From NCBI GenBank assembly GCA_048264105.1, contig JBLXDJ010000006.1, positions 62,001-126,000 on the forward strand: a DNA stretch of 64,000 nt, in the 5' to 3' direction. Under the pieces are notes generated by a model, which had not been told where the DNA came from, did not search any database, and saw nothing but the letters and a program-made list of their open reading frames with translations. The number at the start of each line of letters is the position of its first letter. The first letter of the stretch is position 1. The stretch is from Oceanospirillum sp048264105 (GTDB lineage: Bacteria > Pseudomonadota > Gammaproteobacteria > Pseudomonadales > Halomonadaceae). Both the position numbers and the translations under genes were made by a program. Positions 8,534 through 18,178 of this stretch are shown here, piece after piece.

Positions 8534-8812
8534 ATGATTCAGTTTTCTGTCACGGTAAGCAACAGTAAGGGTTTTCATCTGCGCCCGGCCTCAAAACTTC
8601 TGCAACTGGTCAGCGGATTTGAAGCTGCCGAGGTTTCTCTCCTGCATGAAGAGTCCGGTCGAAGCGCTGATTGCCGGAATATGATGGCCCTGATGATGAT
8701 GAGCTCACCGCAGGGCACTGAATTCAAAGTTCATGTTAATGCAGCCAATGAAGCTGAGATTCAGAAAGATATCACTGAACTGTTCGCCAATGGCTTTGGC
8801 GACGAGAGCTGA
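8534..8812 (+). CDS. ptsO: HPr-like phosphocarrier NPr
   Basis: A 92-residue HPr-family protein with the phosphorylated histidine H15 in KGFHLRPASKL. It carries phosphate from PtsP to EIIA-Ntr in the nitrogen PTS. Conserved features are the second half SADCRNMMALMMMSSPQGTE, where HPr proteins carry the Ser-46 region. The usual serine of the Gram-positive regulatory site is replaced by the R-N-M context, as is common in NPr. It starts 10 bases after rapZ and closes the rpoN-type cluster. Confidence 0.93.
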   Translation: MIQFSVTVSNSKGFHLRPASKLLQLVSGFEAAEVSLLHEESGRSADCRNMMALMMMSSPQGTEFKVHVNAANEAEIQKDITELFANGFGDES

Positions 8813-8948
8813 CACGATCTCTCTTTATCCGGCACAAATTTAGCCACACCGGAAAAATCCGGTTACTATCAATAAGGTATGCCAGCCTCTGCCGATGCTG
8901 ACATAAAGCCAGCCACCTTCAGAACATCATTAGTTAACGCGGTAATTT

Positions 8949-10304
8949 ATGGCCAGCGAAAATCAGGATATTCCTCCAATGCTAGAACGCCTGACCAATG
9001 CAATGGACTCAGGTTCTTTTGCACAGGTTCGCCGCATGTTAAACCGCGGCTTACCTGCGCAGGATGTGGCACATCTGCTGGAATCATCGCCCCCCAAGGA
9101 GAGAGACCTGCTCTGGAACCTGATCGAACCGGAGTTTCAGGGTGATGTACTGCAGCATCTGGTTGATGACATTCAGGCGATCTACCTGAAGAGGATGAAT
9201 CCTGAAGAGTTTCTGACCGCTACCGAAGGTCTGGAAACCGATGATATTGCCGACCTGCTCCAACAACTGCCAGATACCCTGATTCAGGAAGTCCTGGTAT
9301 CGATGGATGCGCAGGACCGGCACCGGGTAGAAGCGGTACTATCTTATCCGGAAGATACCGCCGGCGGCCTGATGAATACGGACACCATTACGGTACGTCC
9401 GGATATCAGCCTTGATGTTGTTATGCGTTACCTGCGTCGTCACGAGTCCCTGCCGGACTCAACAGATTCGGTATTGGTCGTAAGCCGTGGCGATCACTTT
9501 ATCGGCATGCTGCCCATCATCCGCCTGCTGGTATCTGACCCTAACATTACTGTTCGTGAAGTCATGGATACCGATACCATCGTAATTCCCGCTGACATGC
9601 CGGATAACGAGGTCGCCAACCTGTTCGAAAAGTTCGACCTTATTTCCGCTCCCGTGGTTGATGACGAGGGCACACTACTCGGCCGTATCACCATTGATGA
9701 CGTGGTGGATGTTATCCGTGAAGATGCAGATCACTCACTGATGAGTATGGCAGGCCTTGATGAAGATGAAGATACCTTCTCTCCCATCATGCTGACCGCA
9801 AGACGCCGTGCAGTATGGCTCGGCATTAACCTGCTGACCGCCTTTCTCGCCTCCGCAGTGATTGGTCTTTTCGATGCAACCATTGAGAAGGTCGTTGCTC
9901 TGGCCGTACTGATGCCAATTGTGGCCAGTATGGGCGGGATCGCCGGTAGCCAAACCCTGACCGTTGTTATCCGCGGTATGGCCCTGGGGCATATCTCCTC
10001 CAGTAATACCCCCTGGCTGCTGAACAGAGAGTTTATCGTCGGTCTGATTAACGGCACCATCTGGGCAATTGTCGTTGCGGGGGTCGCAATCCTCTGGTTT
10101 GACGACATCACCCTGGGCCTCATCATAGGTACCGCGATTATCATCAACTTACTGGTGGCCGTTCTCGCCGGTGCCGCTTTGCCTCTGATACTGAAGTGGA
10201 TGAAAATTGATCCGGCATTAGCAGGTAGTGTGCTACTGACAACGGTGACAGACGTCATCGGCTTTATGGCATTTTTGGGCCTAGCGACTGTTTTTTATCT
10301 CTGA
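8949..10304 (+). CDS. mgtE: Magnesium transporter MgtE
   Basis: A 451-residue Mg2+ channel/transporter. The cytoplasmic N domain (about 1-125) is helical, with ESSPPKERDLLWNL and the DDIADLLQQLP motif. Two CBS domains follow (about 135-255), which in the family sense cytosolic Mg2+ and close the pore. Five transmembrane helices occupy about residues 285-451, including the pore segment with VASMGGIAGSQTLTV. It is 136 bases downstream of ptsO, so it may have its own promoter. A strong hairpin terminator follows. I see no M-box or similar riboswitch upstream. Confidence 0.95.
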   Translation: MASENQDIPPMLERLTNAMDSGSFAQVRRMLNRGLPAQDVAHLLESSPPKERDLLWNLIEPEFQGDVLQHLVDDIQAIYLKRMNPEEFLTATEGLETDDIADLLQQLPDTLIQEVLVSMDAQDRHRVEAVLSYPEDTAGGLMNTDTITVRPDISLDVVMRYLRRHESLPDSTDSVLVVSRGDHFIGMLPIIRLLVSDPNITVREVMDTDTIVIPADMPDNEVANLFEKFDLISAPVVDDEGTLLGRITIDDVVDVIREDADHSLMSMAGLDEDEDTFSPIMLTARRRAVWLGINLLTAFLASAVIGLFDATIEKVVALAVLMPIVASMGGIAGSQTLTVVIRGMALGHISSSNTPWLLNREFIVGLINGTIWAIVVAGVAILWFDDITLGLIIGTAIIINLLVAVLAGAALPLILKWMKIDPALAGSVLLTTVTDVIGFMAFLGLATVFYL

Positions 10305-10330
10305 TTCCACCAGTAAATAGCTAATGAGCA

Positions 10331-10369
10331 AAAAAGAGGCCGGATAGATCACTATCCGGCCTCTTTTTA
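10331..10369. terminator. Bidirectional rho-independent terminator, mgtE/pmbA
   Basis: A 17-bp stem (AAAAAGAGGCCGGATAG with its complement) closes a 4-base loop, and both flanks read as T-runs on the strand being transcribed. It lies between the convergent mgtE and pmbA and should stop both. Confidence 0.9.
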
Positions 10370-10396
10370 TAACAATTGTAATATCAGACAGTCGAG

Positions 10397-11779
10397 TTAC
10401 GCACCGGCAACAGACATTTCTTCAATAAGAATTGAACCGGTCTGAGTATTACCACGGGTATCCACATCTGAACCAATCGCCACAATGCTTCGGAACATAT
10501 CCCGCAGATTCCCGGCAATAGTAATCTCATGTACCGGATACTGAATCACACCGTTCTCGACCCAGAAACCCGCAGCACCACGGGAATAATCACCGGTAAC
10601 CATGTTAACGCCCTGCCCCATAAGCTCAGTTACCAGTAAACCGGTTCCCAGCTTCTTCAGCATCTGATCATAACTTTCCCCTGTGGAAGAAACCCTCAGG
10701 TTACGTGCTCCGCCAGCATTGGCAGTCGTTTCAAGACCCAGCTTACGCGCCGAGTATGAGCCCAGCATGTATTGCTGCAGAACGCCATCGGCAACAAAGG
10801 TGTTATCCCGGGTTGCGACACCTTCCTGATCAAAAGGCGCACTGGCTACACCACCCTTAAGATGAGGCTGCTCAAAAACCGAAACGAATTCCGGGAAAAG
10901 CGGCTCTCCGAGGCGATCTTTCAGAAATGACGCATTACGGTAGAGACTGCCCCCACTGATAGCCCCCATAAGATGTCCCAGCAAGCCGGAAGCGATCTCA
11001 GCAGCAAACAGCACAGGTACTTTACGGGTCGAAATCTTTTGCGGATTAAGGCGCATCAGCGTTCGCTCTGCCGCCTTTTGACCGATAGACTCCGGCGAGC
11101 TTAAAAGATCCCAGCGGCGCTGACTGTCGTACCAGTAATCCCGCTGCATCTGATCGCCTTCGCCAGCAATCAGTACACAACTGGCAGAGTAGTTCGTCCC
11201 CCACAACTGTCCCTGAAAACCATGGCTGTTTGCGTAGAGAGTTGTCCGCTCACCGACATGGAAGCCGGCACCATCAGAGTTCGTTATGCGGCTATCTTTC
11301 CGTCCCTCTGCTTCACAGGCCAGAGACAGATCTACCAGCTGCTCCACATCAAAGGGCTGTGGATAATAAAGCTCAGGATCATCCCACTGGCTCGCCATCA
11401 GCTCTGCAGACGCAAGCCCGGCATAAGGGTCTTCAGCCGTGTGTTCCGCAAAAGCCAATGCCATATCCACCGCTTGCTCAAGCGCCTTATCGGTCAGATC
11501 GGTAACTGATACATGGCCTTTCCTCTGCCCCTTATAAAGCGTCAGAGACAAGCTCTGATCCTGATTAAACTCTACGGTCTCTACTTCATTCATACGGGCA
11601 TTAACGGATAGCCCCCGGCTGGCTCCGATAGAAAGCTCAGAACTGGTGGCCCCTTTCTTTTTGGCCAGTTCAAGCAGTTTCTCTGCACATTTCGGTAATT
11701 GCTTCTGCCAGCTCTGCATCTGTTCACTGGCCACATTTTCTGTTGCTGTCATCTGATTCTGATGGCGGTCCTGACCCAT
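10397..11779 (-). CDS. pmbA: TldE/PmbA metalloprotease subunit
   Basis: A 460-residue member of the TldD/PmbA family. In E. coli, TldD and TldE (PmbA) form a heterodimeric zinc protease that matures microcin B17 and degrades CcdA. TldE lacks the HExxxH metal site, and none is visible here, which separates it from tldD at 12579-14012. I chose the ATG at 11777-11779 because AGGAG sits 8 bases upstream. An extension of 10 residues to 11809 has no such site. tldD and pmbA are split by the plus-strand darP gene, so they form two transcription units. Confidence 0.93.
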   Translation of the reverse strand: MGQDRHQNQMTATENVASEQMQSWQKQLPKCAEKLLELAKKKGATSSELSIGASRGLSVNARMNEVETVEFNQDQSLSLTLYKGQRKGHVSVTDLTDKALEQAVDMALAFAEHTAEDPYAGLASAELMASQWDDPELYYPQPFDVEQLVDLSLACEAEGRKDSRITNSDGAGFHVGERTTLYANSHGFQGQLWGTNYSASCVLIAGEGDQMQRDYWYDSQRRWDLLSSPESIGQKAAERTLMRLNPQKISTRKVPVLFAAEIASGLLGHLMGAISGGSLYRNASFLKDRLGEPLFPEFVSVFEQPHLKGGVASAPFDQEGVATRDNTFVADGVLQQYMLGSYSARKLGLETTANAGGARNLRVSSTGESYDQMLKKLGTGLLVTELMGQGVNMVTGDYSRGAAGFWVENGVIQYPVHEITIAGNLRDMFRSIVAIGSDVDTRGNTQTGSILIEEMSVAGA

Positions 11780-11936
11780 AACGGACACTCCTGAAATTCG
11801 GTTACACATTAACGTCTGGATAAAAAATAACGCTCTGAAAAACGATCTATTCGGCGGCTGAGGCTCTGCTCTTCATCGGTCTTAAATACGATCTGTGGTA
11901 AACTTCCTGCAAGCAATAACTGTACAAGTGAAGAAT

Positions 11937-12452
11937 ATGACTGACGAAATTCAAGACGATTACGAAGAGTTTGAAGAAGGCCCGAGTAAAAGCCAGATAA
12001 AGCGGGAAATGAAGGCGCTGCAGGAAATTGGCGCCAAGCTACTGACCCTGAATGCGGATCAGATAAAACAGCTACCTCTTTCCGATGAAATGCTGGCGGC
12101 CATTGATGAATCACGCCGGATTCGCTCCCACGAAGCTCAGCGCCGTCACCTGCAATATATTGGCAAGGTAATGCGCCGTGAGGATACTGAAGCGATCTCC
12201 GAAAAGATTGCACTGTTTGATACCACAAGTGATGCCTACAATCGCCAGTTCCATATGCTGGAACACTGGCGTGATCGCCTGATTGCGGAAGGCGATAGCG
12301 CCCTGAATGCGCTGATCGAAGAAAAGCCTGAGACTGACCGTCAGATGATGCGCCAGCTGATCCGGACCGCTCAGAAAGAGCTGAAGAACGAAAAGCCACC
12401 GGCAGCAGCCCGGAAAATCTTCCGCGCTTTACGGGAAATTTTCGGGCTTTAA
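11937..12452 (+). CDS. darP: Ribosome maturation protein DarP (YjgA, DUF615)
   Basis: A 171-residue protein of the DUF615/YjgA family. E. coli DarP binds pre-50S particles and assists 23S rRNA domain maturation. The family features are an acidic start (DDYEEFEEGPSKSQIKREM), a charged helical body and the end KIFRALREIFGL. The ATG at 11937 gives the family length; an upstream reading from 11895 has no ribosome site. It is divergent from pmbA, with 157 bases between the starts, and it separates pmbA from tldD, a common arrangement in gammaproteobacteria. Confidence 0.92.
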   Translation: MTDEIQDDYEEFEEGPSKSQIKREMKALQEIGAKLLTLNADQIKQLPLSDEMLAAIDESRRIRSHEAQRRHLQYIGKVMRREDTEAISEKIALFDTTSDAYNRQFHMLEHWRDRLIAEGDSALNALIEEKPETDRQMMRQLIRTAQKELKNEKPPAAARKIFRALREIFGL

Positions 12453-12504
12453 CACTTTGAACACAACAGCTCAAAATATAAGTGGGCTGAATGAATCGTG
12501 TCAT

Positions 12505-12526
12505 AAGAGGCCAGATCTGGCCTCTT
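12505..12526. terminator. Perfect palindrome between convergent darP and tldD
   Basis: A perfect 22-base palindrome (AAGAGGCCAG then ATCTGGCCTCTT, read in two parts) lies between the convergent genes. Its position suits termination from both sides, but neither strand has a T-run after the stem. It is therefore either a weak hairpin terminator or a protein-binding palindrome. Confidence 0.5.
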
Positions 12527-12578
12527 GCCGATTCAGCAGCCACCATTGCCCCAGCCTGTTCGACGATCAGACCTGATT

Positions 12579-14012
12579 TCACTGACCGGTTCCGCCAACC
12601 GTTAACTCGTCGATTTTTAATGATGGCTGACCAACGCCAACAGGCACGCTCTGCCCGTCTTTGCCACACACGCCAACACCATCATCCAGTCTCAGATCAT
12701 TACCCACCATAGAGACTTTTTGCATCGTTTCAGGGCCGTTCCCGATCAGCGTTGCGCCTTTAATCGGTGCCGTTACTTTGCCATTTTCAATCAAATAAGC
12801 TTCACTGGCGGAGAAAACAAACTTCCCTGACGTGATATCCACCTGACCTCCGCCGAAGTTAACGGCGTACACCCCGTTTTTGACACTCGCAATCAGCTCC
12901 TCAGGGTTATGTTCGCCTGGCAGCATATATGTATTGGTCATACGGGGCATCGGCAGATGTGCAAAGGATTCACGACGTCCATTACCGGTTACGGCCTGAT
13001 TCATCAGGCGGGCATTCATCTTATCCTGCATATAACCCACAAGACGCCCGTTTTCGATAAGGGTTGTGTTTTGTGTTGGCGTGCCTTCATCGTCAACAGA
13101 CAAAGAACCACGACGATCAGCAAGGGTGCCATCATCAACAATCGTGCAAAGTGAAGAGGCCACCTGCTCACCGATCCGGCCCGAAAATGCAGAGGAACCT
13201 TTACGATTGAAATCCCCTTCCAGGCCATGACCTACCGCTTCATGCAGAAGCACACCCGGCCAACCGGAACCCAAAACCACCGGCATATTACCTGCAGGCG
13301 CATCAATAGCTTCAAGATTCACCAGCGCCTGACGAACCGCTTCTTTTGCAGCGGATTCCGCCAGTGTTTTATCCATCAGTGTCTTCAGGCTATAACGGCC
13401 ACCAGCACCGGCAGCTCCCCGCTCTTTACGGCCATTCTGCTCGACAATAACGCTGACATTAACCCGAACCAGAGGCCGAATATCGGCAGCCAGGGTGCCG
13501 TCAGTGGCGACCACCAGTATCTGTTCGAAATTGGCCGACAGTGAAGCGGTCACCTCTTTCACTCTGGAATCGGTCTCGCGGGCAATGGTATCGGCCTGCT
13601 GTAAAATGGCCAGTTTCTCTTCCGAGCTCAATGCGAGAATAGGGTTATCACCCACATAAAGCGGCTTAAAAGCAACCTTTGAAAGCGCTTCAACGCTCCC
13701 GGACTGCCCCTGACGGACAATACTTCGGGCCGCTTCTGCCGCCTGAGAGATCGCTGCAGCACTGATATCACCACTGTAGGAGAAACCTGTTTTTTCACCG
13801 GAAACAGAACGCACACCAACACCACGATCAGCACTATAACCGGCGTCTTTCACAATGCCCTCTTCCAGAACCCAGCTTTCACTCATGGACTGCTGAAAAT
13901 AAAGATCAGCAAAGTCGATTCCGGGGCCCATCGCTTCAGTCAGAAACTGATCCAGCTGATCAAGACTCACATTACCGGGTAACAAGAGCTCCCGGGAAAC
14001 CTGTTCAATCAT
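12579..14012 (-). CDS. tldD: TldD metalloprotease, zinc-bearing subunit
   Basis: A 477-residue member of the TldD/PmbA family and the catalytic partner of PmbA. The metal motif is H257-E-A-V-G-H262 in LLHEAVGHGLEGD, with the later conserved MPRMTNTYM segment. The TldD/TldE protease cleaves unfolded or precursor peptides in the cytoplasm. It is transcribed downstream of yhdP, with 20 bases between them, and is the last gene of the mreBCD-maf-rng-yhdP-tldD run, the conserved order in gammaproteobacteria. The start has GAGAGAG upstream. Confidence 0.95.
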   Translation of the reverse strand: MIEQVSRELLLPGNVSLDQLDQFLTEAMGPGIDFADLYFQQSMSESWVLEEGIVKDAGYSADRGVGVRSVSGEKTGFSYSGDISAAAISQAAEAARSIVRQGQSGSVEALSKVAFKPLYVGDNPILALSSEEKLAILQQADTIARETDSRVKEVTASLSANFEQILVVATDGTLAADIRPLVRVNVSVIVEQNGRKERGAAGAGGRYSLKTLMDKTLAESAAKEAVRQALVNLEAIDAPAGNMPVVLGSGWPGVLLHEAVGHGLEGDFNRKGSSAFSGRIGEQVASSLCTIVDDGTLADRRGSLSVDDEGTPTQNTTLIENGRLVGYMQDKMNARLMNQAVTGNGRRESFAHLPMPRMTNTYMLPGEHNPEELIASVKNGVYAVNFGGGQVDITSGKFVFSASEAYLIENGKVTAPIKGATLIGNGPETMQKVSMVGNDLRLDDGVGVCGKDGQSVPVGVGQPSLKIDELTVGGTGQ

Positions 14013-14032
14013 AAACTCTCTCTCAGAGCGGA

Positions 14033-17000
14033 TCAGAACACCCGCTTCAGTTCAATTTGTGGTTCGTCCCAGTCACCCTTAATGGTGTAGGTTGCCTGGG
14101 TAAACTTATCAAAAAGGTTACCAAACACCTTTTGAATGATATAAATCGTACCGCCCACCTGAGGCGCACCGGCCAAAATGGCGGCAAAGGGCAGGGTTTC
14201 ACCTACCGGCAGAGTAACGACCATCTCCTGATCAAATTTTTCCTCAATAAAATCAAACTGGCCGGTCATTTCAAACTTAGTGGCACTACCCTCTACCTGA
14301 ATTGGTTCCTTAATGACACCTATGCCATCTTTCAACACGACCTGGCCTGTTACTTCATCATAGGACAAACCCTTACCAGACAGGTCGGAAAAATCGAGCT
14401 GTAAGCGACGCACCAGAGATTCAAAATTGAACAGGGAAAGCAACTTCAGAGCCGGTACCGACTGAACCTGCTCGAAGGCACCCTTTTCCAGATAGACATT
14501 GACCTGGCCATTCAGAGTCTCTGACTTCACATCGTGTGGCAGCCCCTGCCAACCCAGTCTGATAGATGAATCAGATTTACTGCTGGTCACCGCCGCAGGA
14601 ACACCAAAGCTGGTCTGCACATCTTTCAGATCACCACCCTTAATATTTAAGATCAGAGAGGTTTGCGCCTGAGTCGATTCCGTCTCACTATCCACCAGCC
14701 AATCCAGAGCACCGGAAAAATCCACACTCCCCTGAGATAAGTTCGCCAGATTAATCTGTCTTGACGCCCGGTCGGTCCTGTACTGAGCTGCCAGCTTTTG
14801 ACCACTCACACCAAAAATCGTGAAGTCGGCAATCTTCAAATTAAAATTGGGCCATGCGGAATCAAAAAGCTGACCAAAGAGCTTTTTACGATCAGCCTTA
14901 CTTAGAGGTTTGCTGTCAGTCTCATCAGCCGGGGCGAGGAAAACCCGCTTCATATTAAAATCTGCTATTTCCGGGCTAAGCCGGACAATACCTTCCAGCT
15001 GCTGACTGGCTAAACTTGCTTCTATCTGATCACCGTCCATTTCTGCATCGATGGTCAGATCATTGATAACCGCATCCTTGTAAACCACCTTGTCCGATGC
15101 AAAATGAACCCTGACGGGTTGCGAGCCCACATCAGCCTCATCCGAGGTAGCACGAACGTTCTCATCGCCAGCGGCCAAACCGGAACGGCTTACAGACTCT
15201 GTCAGTGCCTGACGGGCAAACTGCTCCGATGCAAATATCACCCAGGGTTCCAGATCAAAATTATTCCGGCGGATAAACAGATCCGTTCGCTGGCTTGAGT
15301 TTAATAAGGGTTTCGCATCACGTGTCGCATCACCATACCAGACACCCACACCATAACCCTCTTGCATCCCACCCCAGATACCATTGCTTAGCAAGAAACC
15401 CGGCGAATCGCTTTGGTCATAAGCGACAGAGAAACGGTTTGCCTCAGAAGCAAAGCTCATTTCAAGTAATAAAGGCTTTCTGCTCTCCATTTTTTTGCCA
15501 ATAGGCTCAGGAAGATTAACGCCCACTCCCTCTAAATCTGAAACCAGATGCAACCGGCTGACACGATCCAGATCAACACTGAACTCATAGTTCAGTGCAC
15601 CACTTAGCCATGAGGAGAAGGGCATCGGCTGCCAACGGTTGATCGTTTCAATATCAGCAATACCCGAGCCGGAAACAATCACTGCCCCCCGGTTTTTATC
15701 GGTTTTAATGCCGAAACTAACCTCGCCTCCCAAAAACTCCGCCTGAGCCTGCTCAACCATCAACCCCTGTCCGACGTCATAAACAACGGTTCCCTTCAGA
15801 TGTTCTACAGGCGTTGCCAGCTCAGGGATCAGTAACTGAGCATCCCTGGCAGCGACAGAGACCTCCCCCTTAGCCCCCCGACCATCAATCGGAAATTCCA
15901 GTGCGGTCTTAACGCCTAAAGGCTGACCGGAAAGCTTCCAATGGAGCAAAGACTCCGGCACCAGATCTTTTAACGGTGTCTTGGTAAAGACCTGCCAACC
16001 CCATTCAGGGATAATATCGCCCTTAAGATTAAGGCCGACAACACTGCCAATATCGTCATCTCTCAGCGTCACCAGGCCGGATATACCTTCATTCCCCAGA
16101 TATCGCCCGGAATCCAGATCAACATCCAGTTCAGTGCCATCCAGCCGAACCTGTGCATTCAACGCATCAGCCTGTGGCCAGTCAGGAAGGAATTTCAGCT
16201 CTCCCTGTTCAACATCAAGCAGTAAAAGTGTCGCGATCTCTCTGACCGGTGATTCCGCATTCAAATTCAGGGTGCCATCGTAGATAAAGCCGCCCTGAGT
16301 CACCCCGGCAGACTCGATACTGCTATCCAGCCACTCAGTTAACGAGCCGGGAACGATAAGATCAGGAACCAAACGCAGACCAAAACGCTCTTCAGCATCG
16401 GTTAACGCCACATTCAGATAAAAGAGATCATCACTGGCCGGTGACTGCAGAAGATCGAACTCTCCGGCAATTTCGGTGCCCTCACGATTCATTTGAAGGT
16501 CATAGCCAAAGACCCTCAACGCGTCACCAATCTGCCAGTGCACCTCGCCTAACGCCTTATCAAACCACCATCCGCCACTATAGAGTTCCGGATAAGCCAT
16601 AAAAAACTCATCGGAATGAAAGCGGATAAAACCGGCATCAGCACTACTTTCGACATAACCGTGGACATTACGCAGGACAGGAGCACCGTAGTACGCATCA
16701 ACACTGACAGCCTGGATATCCGTTTTCAGTAAGAAGCCCTTATCCGGTGTCTGGGTCGCAGTAACATTTTGCAGTTTTCCTCTCGGCTTTAAGCGTACAA
16801 GAGCGTCACGGGCTCTTTCCGGCAACTGTGGCCACTCCAATAGCGTCTCGCTGATTTCTTTCAGATCAAGGCTGGATAACTGAACACGCCAGCTATCACC
16901 GGTAATATCTGCCAGTAGTTGATCCAGAACAAAAGACCGTCCCTGCAAACCAAAACTCAGGTTGTCGGCGATAAATTCCCAGCCACCGCGCTTTCTTTGC

Positions 17001-18007
17001 CAAAACAGGGTGGAGTTCAGATCTGTCAGCTGGATTTCAGGTTGCTCCGGCAACATCAGTTTTAACGCACCATCCTGCAAGGTTCCTTTCAGGCTTTGCA
17101 GACGCCCGCCCTGCCAACTGCTCCAGAGCTCGATTCCGCCCTGAAGTTCAGGGATCTCAAACGGCAGCAGGTGCGCCAATTTCTCTAACCAGGAGCTGAG
17201 AGACTGGGAATCAGCCTGCAGATAAAGCTCAACCTTTAATGAGCTTTGATCAAAGGGATCACCCGAGATCTCCATAATAAAAGCGATCTGCTGAGGAGAG
17301 GCCGGATCAAGCTGCAACTGCCCCTGAAGACGCTGTTTTCCATCAACATCATAAACTTCAAGGCGACGGCTGTAGGCACGGTATTCGCGTCCATAGCGGT
17401 CGTTAAGTTCCAGCCAGACATGCTCCATCTTCAGGTATTGCTGACGCAGCAGGAAACCGAGCAGGCGTGTAATAGGGGCAACATCTTCCCGGATCTGTTC
17501 ACGGCTTCGCCGTGACAATGAAGCAGAATCAGCTGGCTTATTCTGCTTGTCAGCGTCGGCGGCGGATGCCTCTCCTCCACTTCGCCAGCCATTCAGATAC
17601 CAGGAGGCATCAGCATCCTGATTCAGCCTTAGCGTCACCCCCTGAATAGAGGCCTGACGAATAACAGGAAACTGATAACGAAAGGAGTTAAAGCTGTCGA
17701 GCTCAAGACTAAAGTTACGCACCTCTATCGCAGGCTTAATATCCTGCCCAACCTCGACCTTGGGGGCGTATACCGATATCTGATCAAGCCGGATATAAGG
17801 ATCAAAGTCATTCCATTGACCGTCCAGCTGATCAATTTGCAGATTGATCGCCAGCTGATCATTCGCCCAAAGCACCAGATCATCACGATAGTTTTCAAGC
17901 AGAGGAAAAAAGTAGCGACCCACGCTGACATAGAGCGCCAGAATGACAACAACAGGGAGAACCAGCCAGATAATGCTGTGGTTAAAAATATGCCGTGGCA
18001 AAGACAT
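14033..18007 (-). CDS. yhdP: AsmA-like YhdP, putative phospholipid transport bridge
   Basis: A 1324-residue protein with one N-terminal transmembrane segment (about 10-30, IIWLVLPVVVILALYVSVG) and a very long periplasmic part. The C-terminal AsmA-like region contains DFSGALDWLVD and the closing GGTIYIIQKVFGNLFDKF. E. coli YhdP (1266 residues) belongs to the repeating beta-groove AsmA family and, with TamB and YdbH, moves phospholipids to the outer membrane. The length and the DUF3971-type middle fit. It lies between rng and tldD as in E. coli. The 171 bases upstream, before rng, carry no clear terminator. Confidence 0.93.
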   Translation of the reverse strand: MSLPRHIFNHSIIWLVLPVVVILALYVSVGRYFFPLLENYRDDLVLWANDQLAINLQIDQLDGQWNDFDPYIRLDQISVYAPKVEVGQDIKPAIEVRNFSLELDSFNSFRYQFPVIRQASIQGVTLRLNQDADASWYLNGWRSGGEASAADADKQNKPADSASLSRRSREQIREDVAPITRLLGFLLRQQYLKMEHVWLELNDRYGREYRAYSRRLEVYDVDGKQRLQGQLQLDPASPQQIAFIMEISGDPFDQSSLKVELYLQADSQSLSSWLEKLAHLLPFEIPELQGGIELWSSWQGGRLQSLKGTLQDGALKLMLPEQPEIQLTDLNSTLFWQRKRGGWEFIADNLSFGLQGRSFVLDQLLADITGDSWRVQLSSLDLKEISETLLEWPQLPERARDALVRLKPRGKLQNVTATQTPDKGFLLKTDIQAVSVDAYYGAPVLRNVHGYVESSADAGFIRFHSDEFFMAYPELYSGGWWFDKALGEVHWQIGDALRVFGYDLQMNREGTEIAGEFDLLQSPASDDLFYLNVALTDAEERFGLRLVPDLIVPGSLTEWLDSSIESAGVTQGGFIYDGTLNLNAESPVREIATLLLLDVEQGELKFLPDWPQADALNAQVRLDGTELDVDLDSGRYLGNEGISGLVTLRDDDIGSVVGLNLKGDIIPEWGWQVFTKTPLKDLVPESLLHWKLSGQPLGVKTALEFPIDGRGAKGEVSVAARDAQLLIPELATPVEHLKGTVVYDVGQGLMVEQAQAEFLGGEVSFGIKTDKNRGAVIVSGSGIADIETINRWQPMPFSSWLSGALNYEFSVDLDRVSRLHLVSDLEGVGVNLPEPIGKKMESRKPLLLEMSFASEANRFSVAYDQSDSPGFLLSNGIWGGMQEGYGVGVWYGDATRDAKPLLNSSQRTDLFIRRNNFDLEPWVIFASEQFARQALTESVSRSGLAAGDENVRATSDEADVGSQPVRVHFASDKVVYKDAVINDLTIDAEMDGDQIEASLASQQLEGIVRLSPEIADFNMKRVFLAPADETDSKPLSKADRKKLFGQLFDSAWPNFNLKIADFTIFGVSGQKLAAQYRTDRASRQINLANLSQGSVDFSGALDWLVDSETESTQAQTSLILNIKGGDLKDVQTSFGVPAAVTSSKSDSSIRLGWQGLPHDVKSETLNGQVNVYLEKGAFEQVQSVPALKLLSLFNFESLVRRLQLDFSDLSGKGLSYDEVTGQVVLKDGIGVIKEPIQVEGSATKFEMTGQFDFIEEKFDQEMVVTLPVGETLPFAAILAGAPQVGGTIYIIQKVFGNLFDKFTQATYTIKGDWDEPQIELKRVF

Positions 18008-18178
18008 TAAGAAAAGCGCATCCGGCTGTCAGGTAAGATAAGAAGCAGTGGCACAATATTCATCACTCAGAAACAACACAATAATCACTCTGAAACATCG
18101 ATAATACCATTCTGAAAATAGCACGTTATCGGGAAGCCTTTCGGTCAGGCTAAGCGACCAAAAGGCTATACTCAGAAC

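Noticed and set aside
8879..9145. 88-codon open frame before and within mgtE
   Set aside because: It overlaps the mgtE start, has no ribosome site and no family resemblance.
11809..12669. 286-codon minus-strand open frame antisense to darP
   Set aside because: It lies over darP and the 3' end of tldD. Its odd residue composition (many Arg, Ser, Trp) is typical of a shadow frame.
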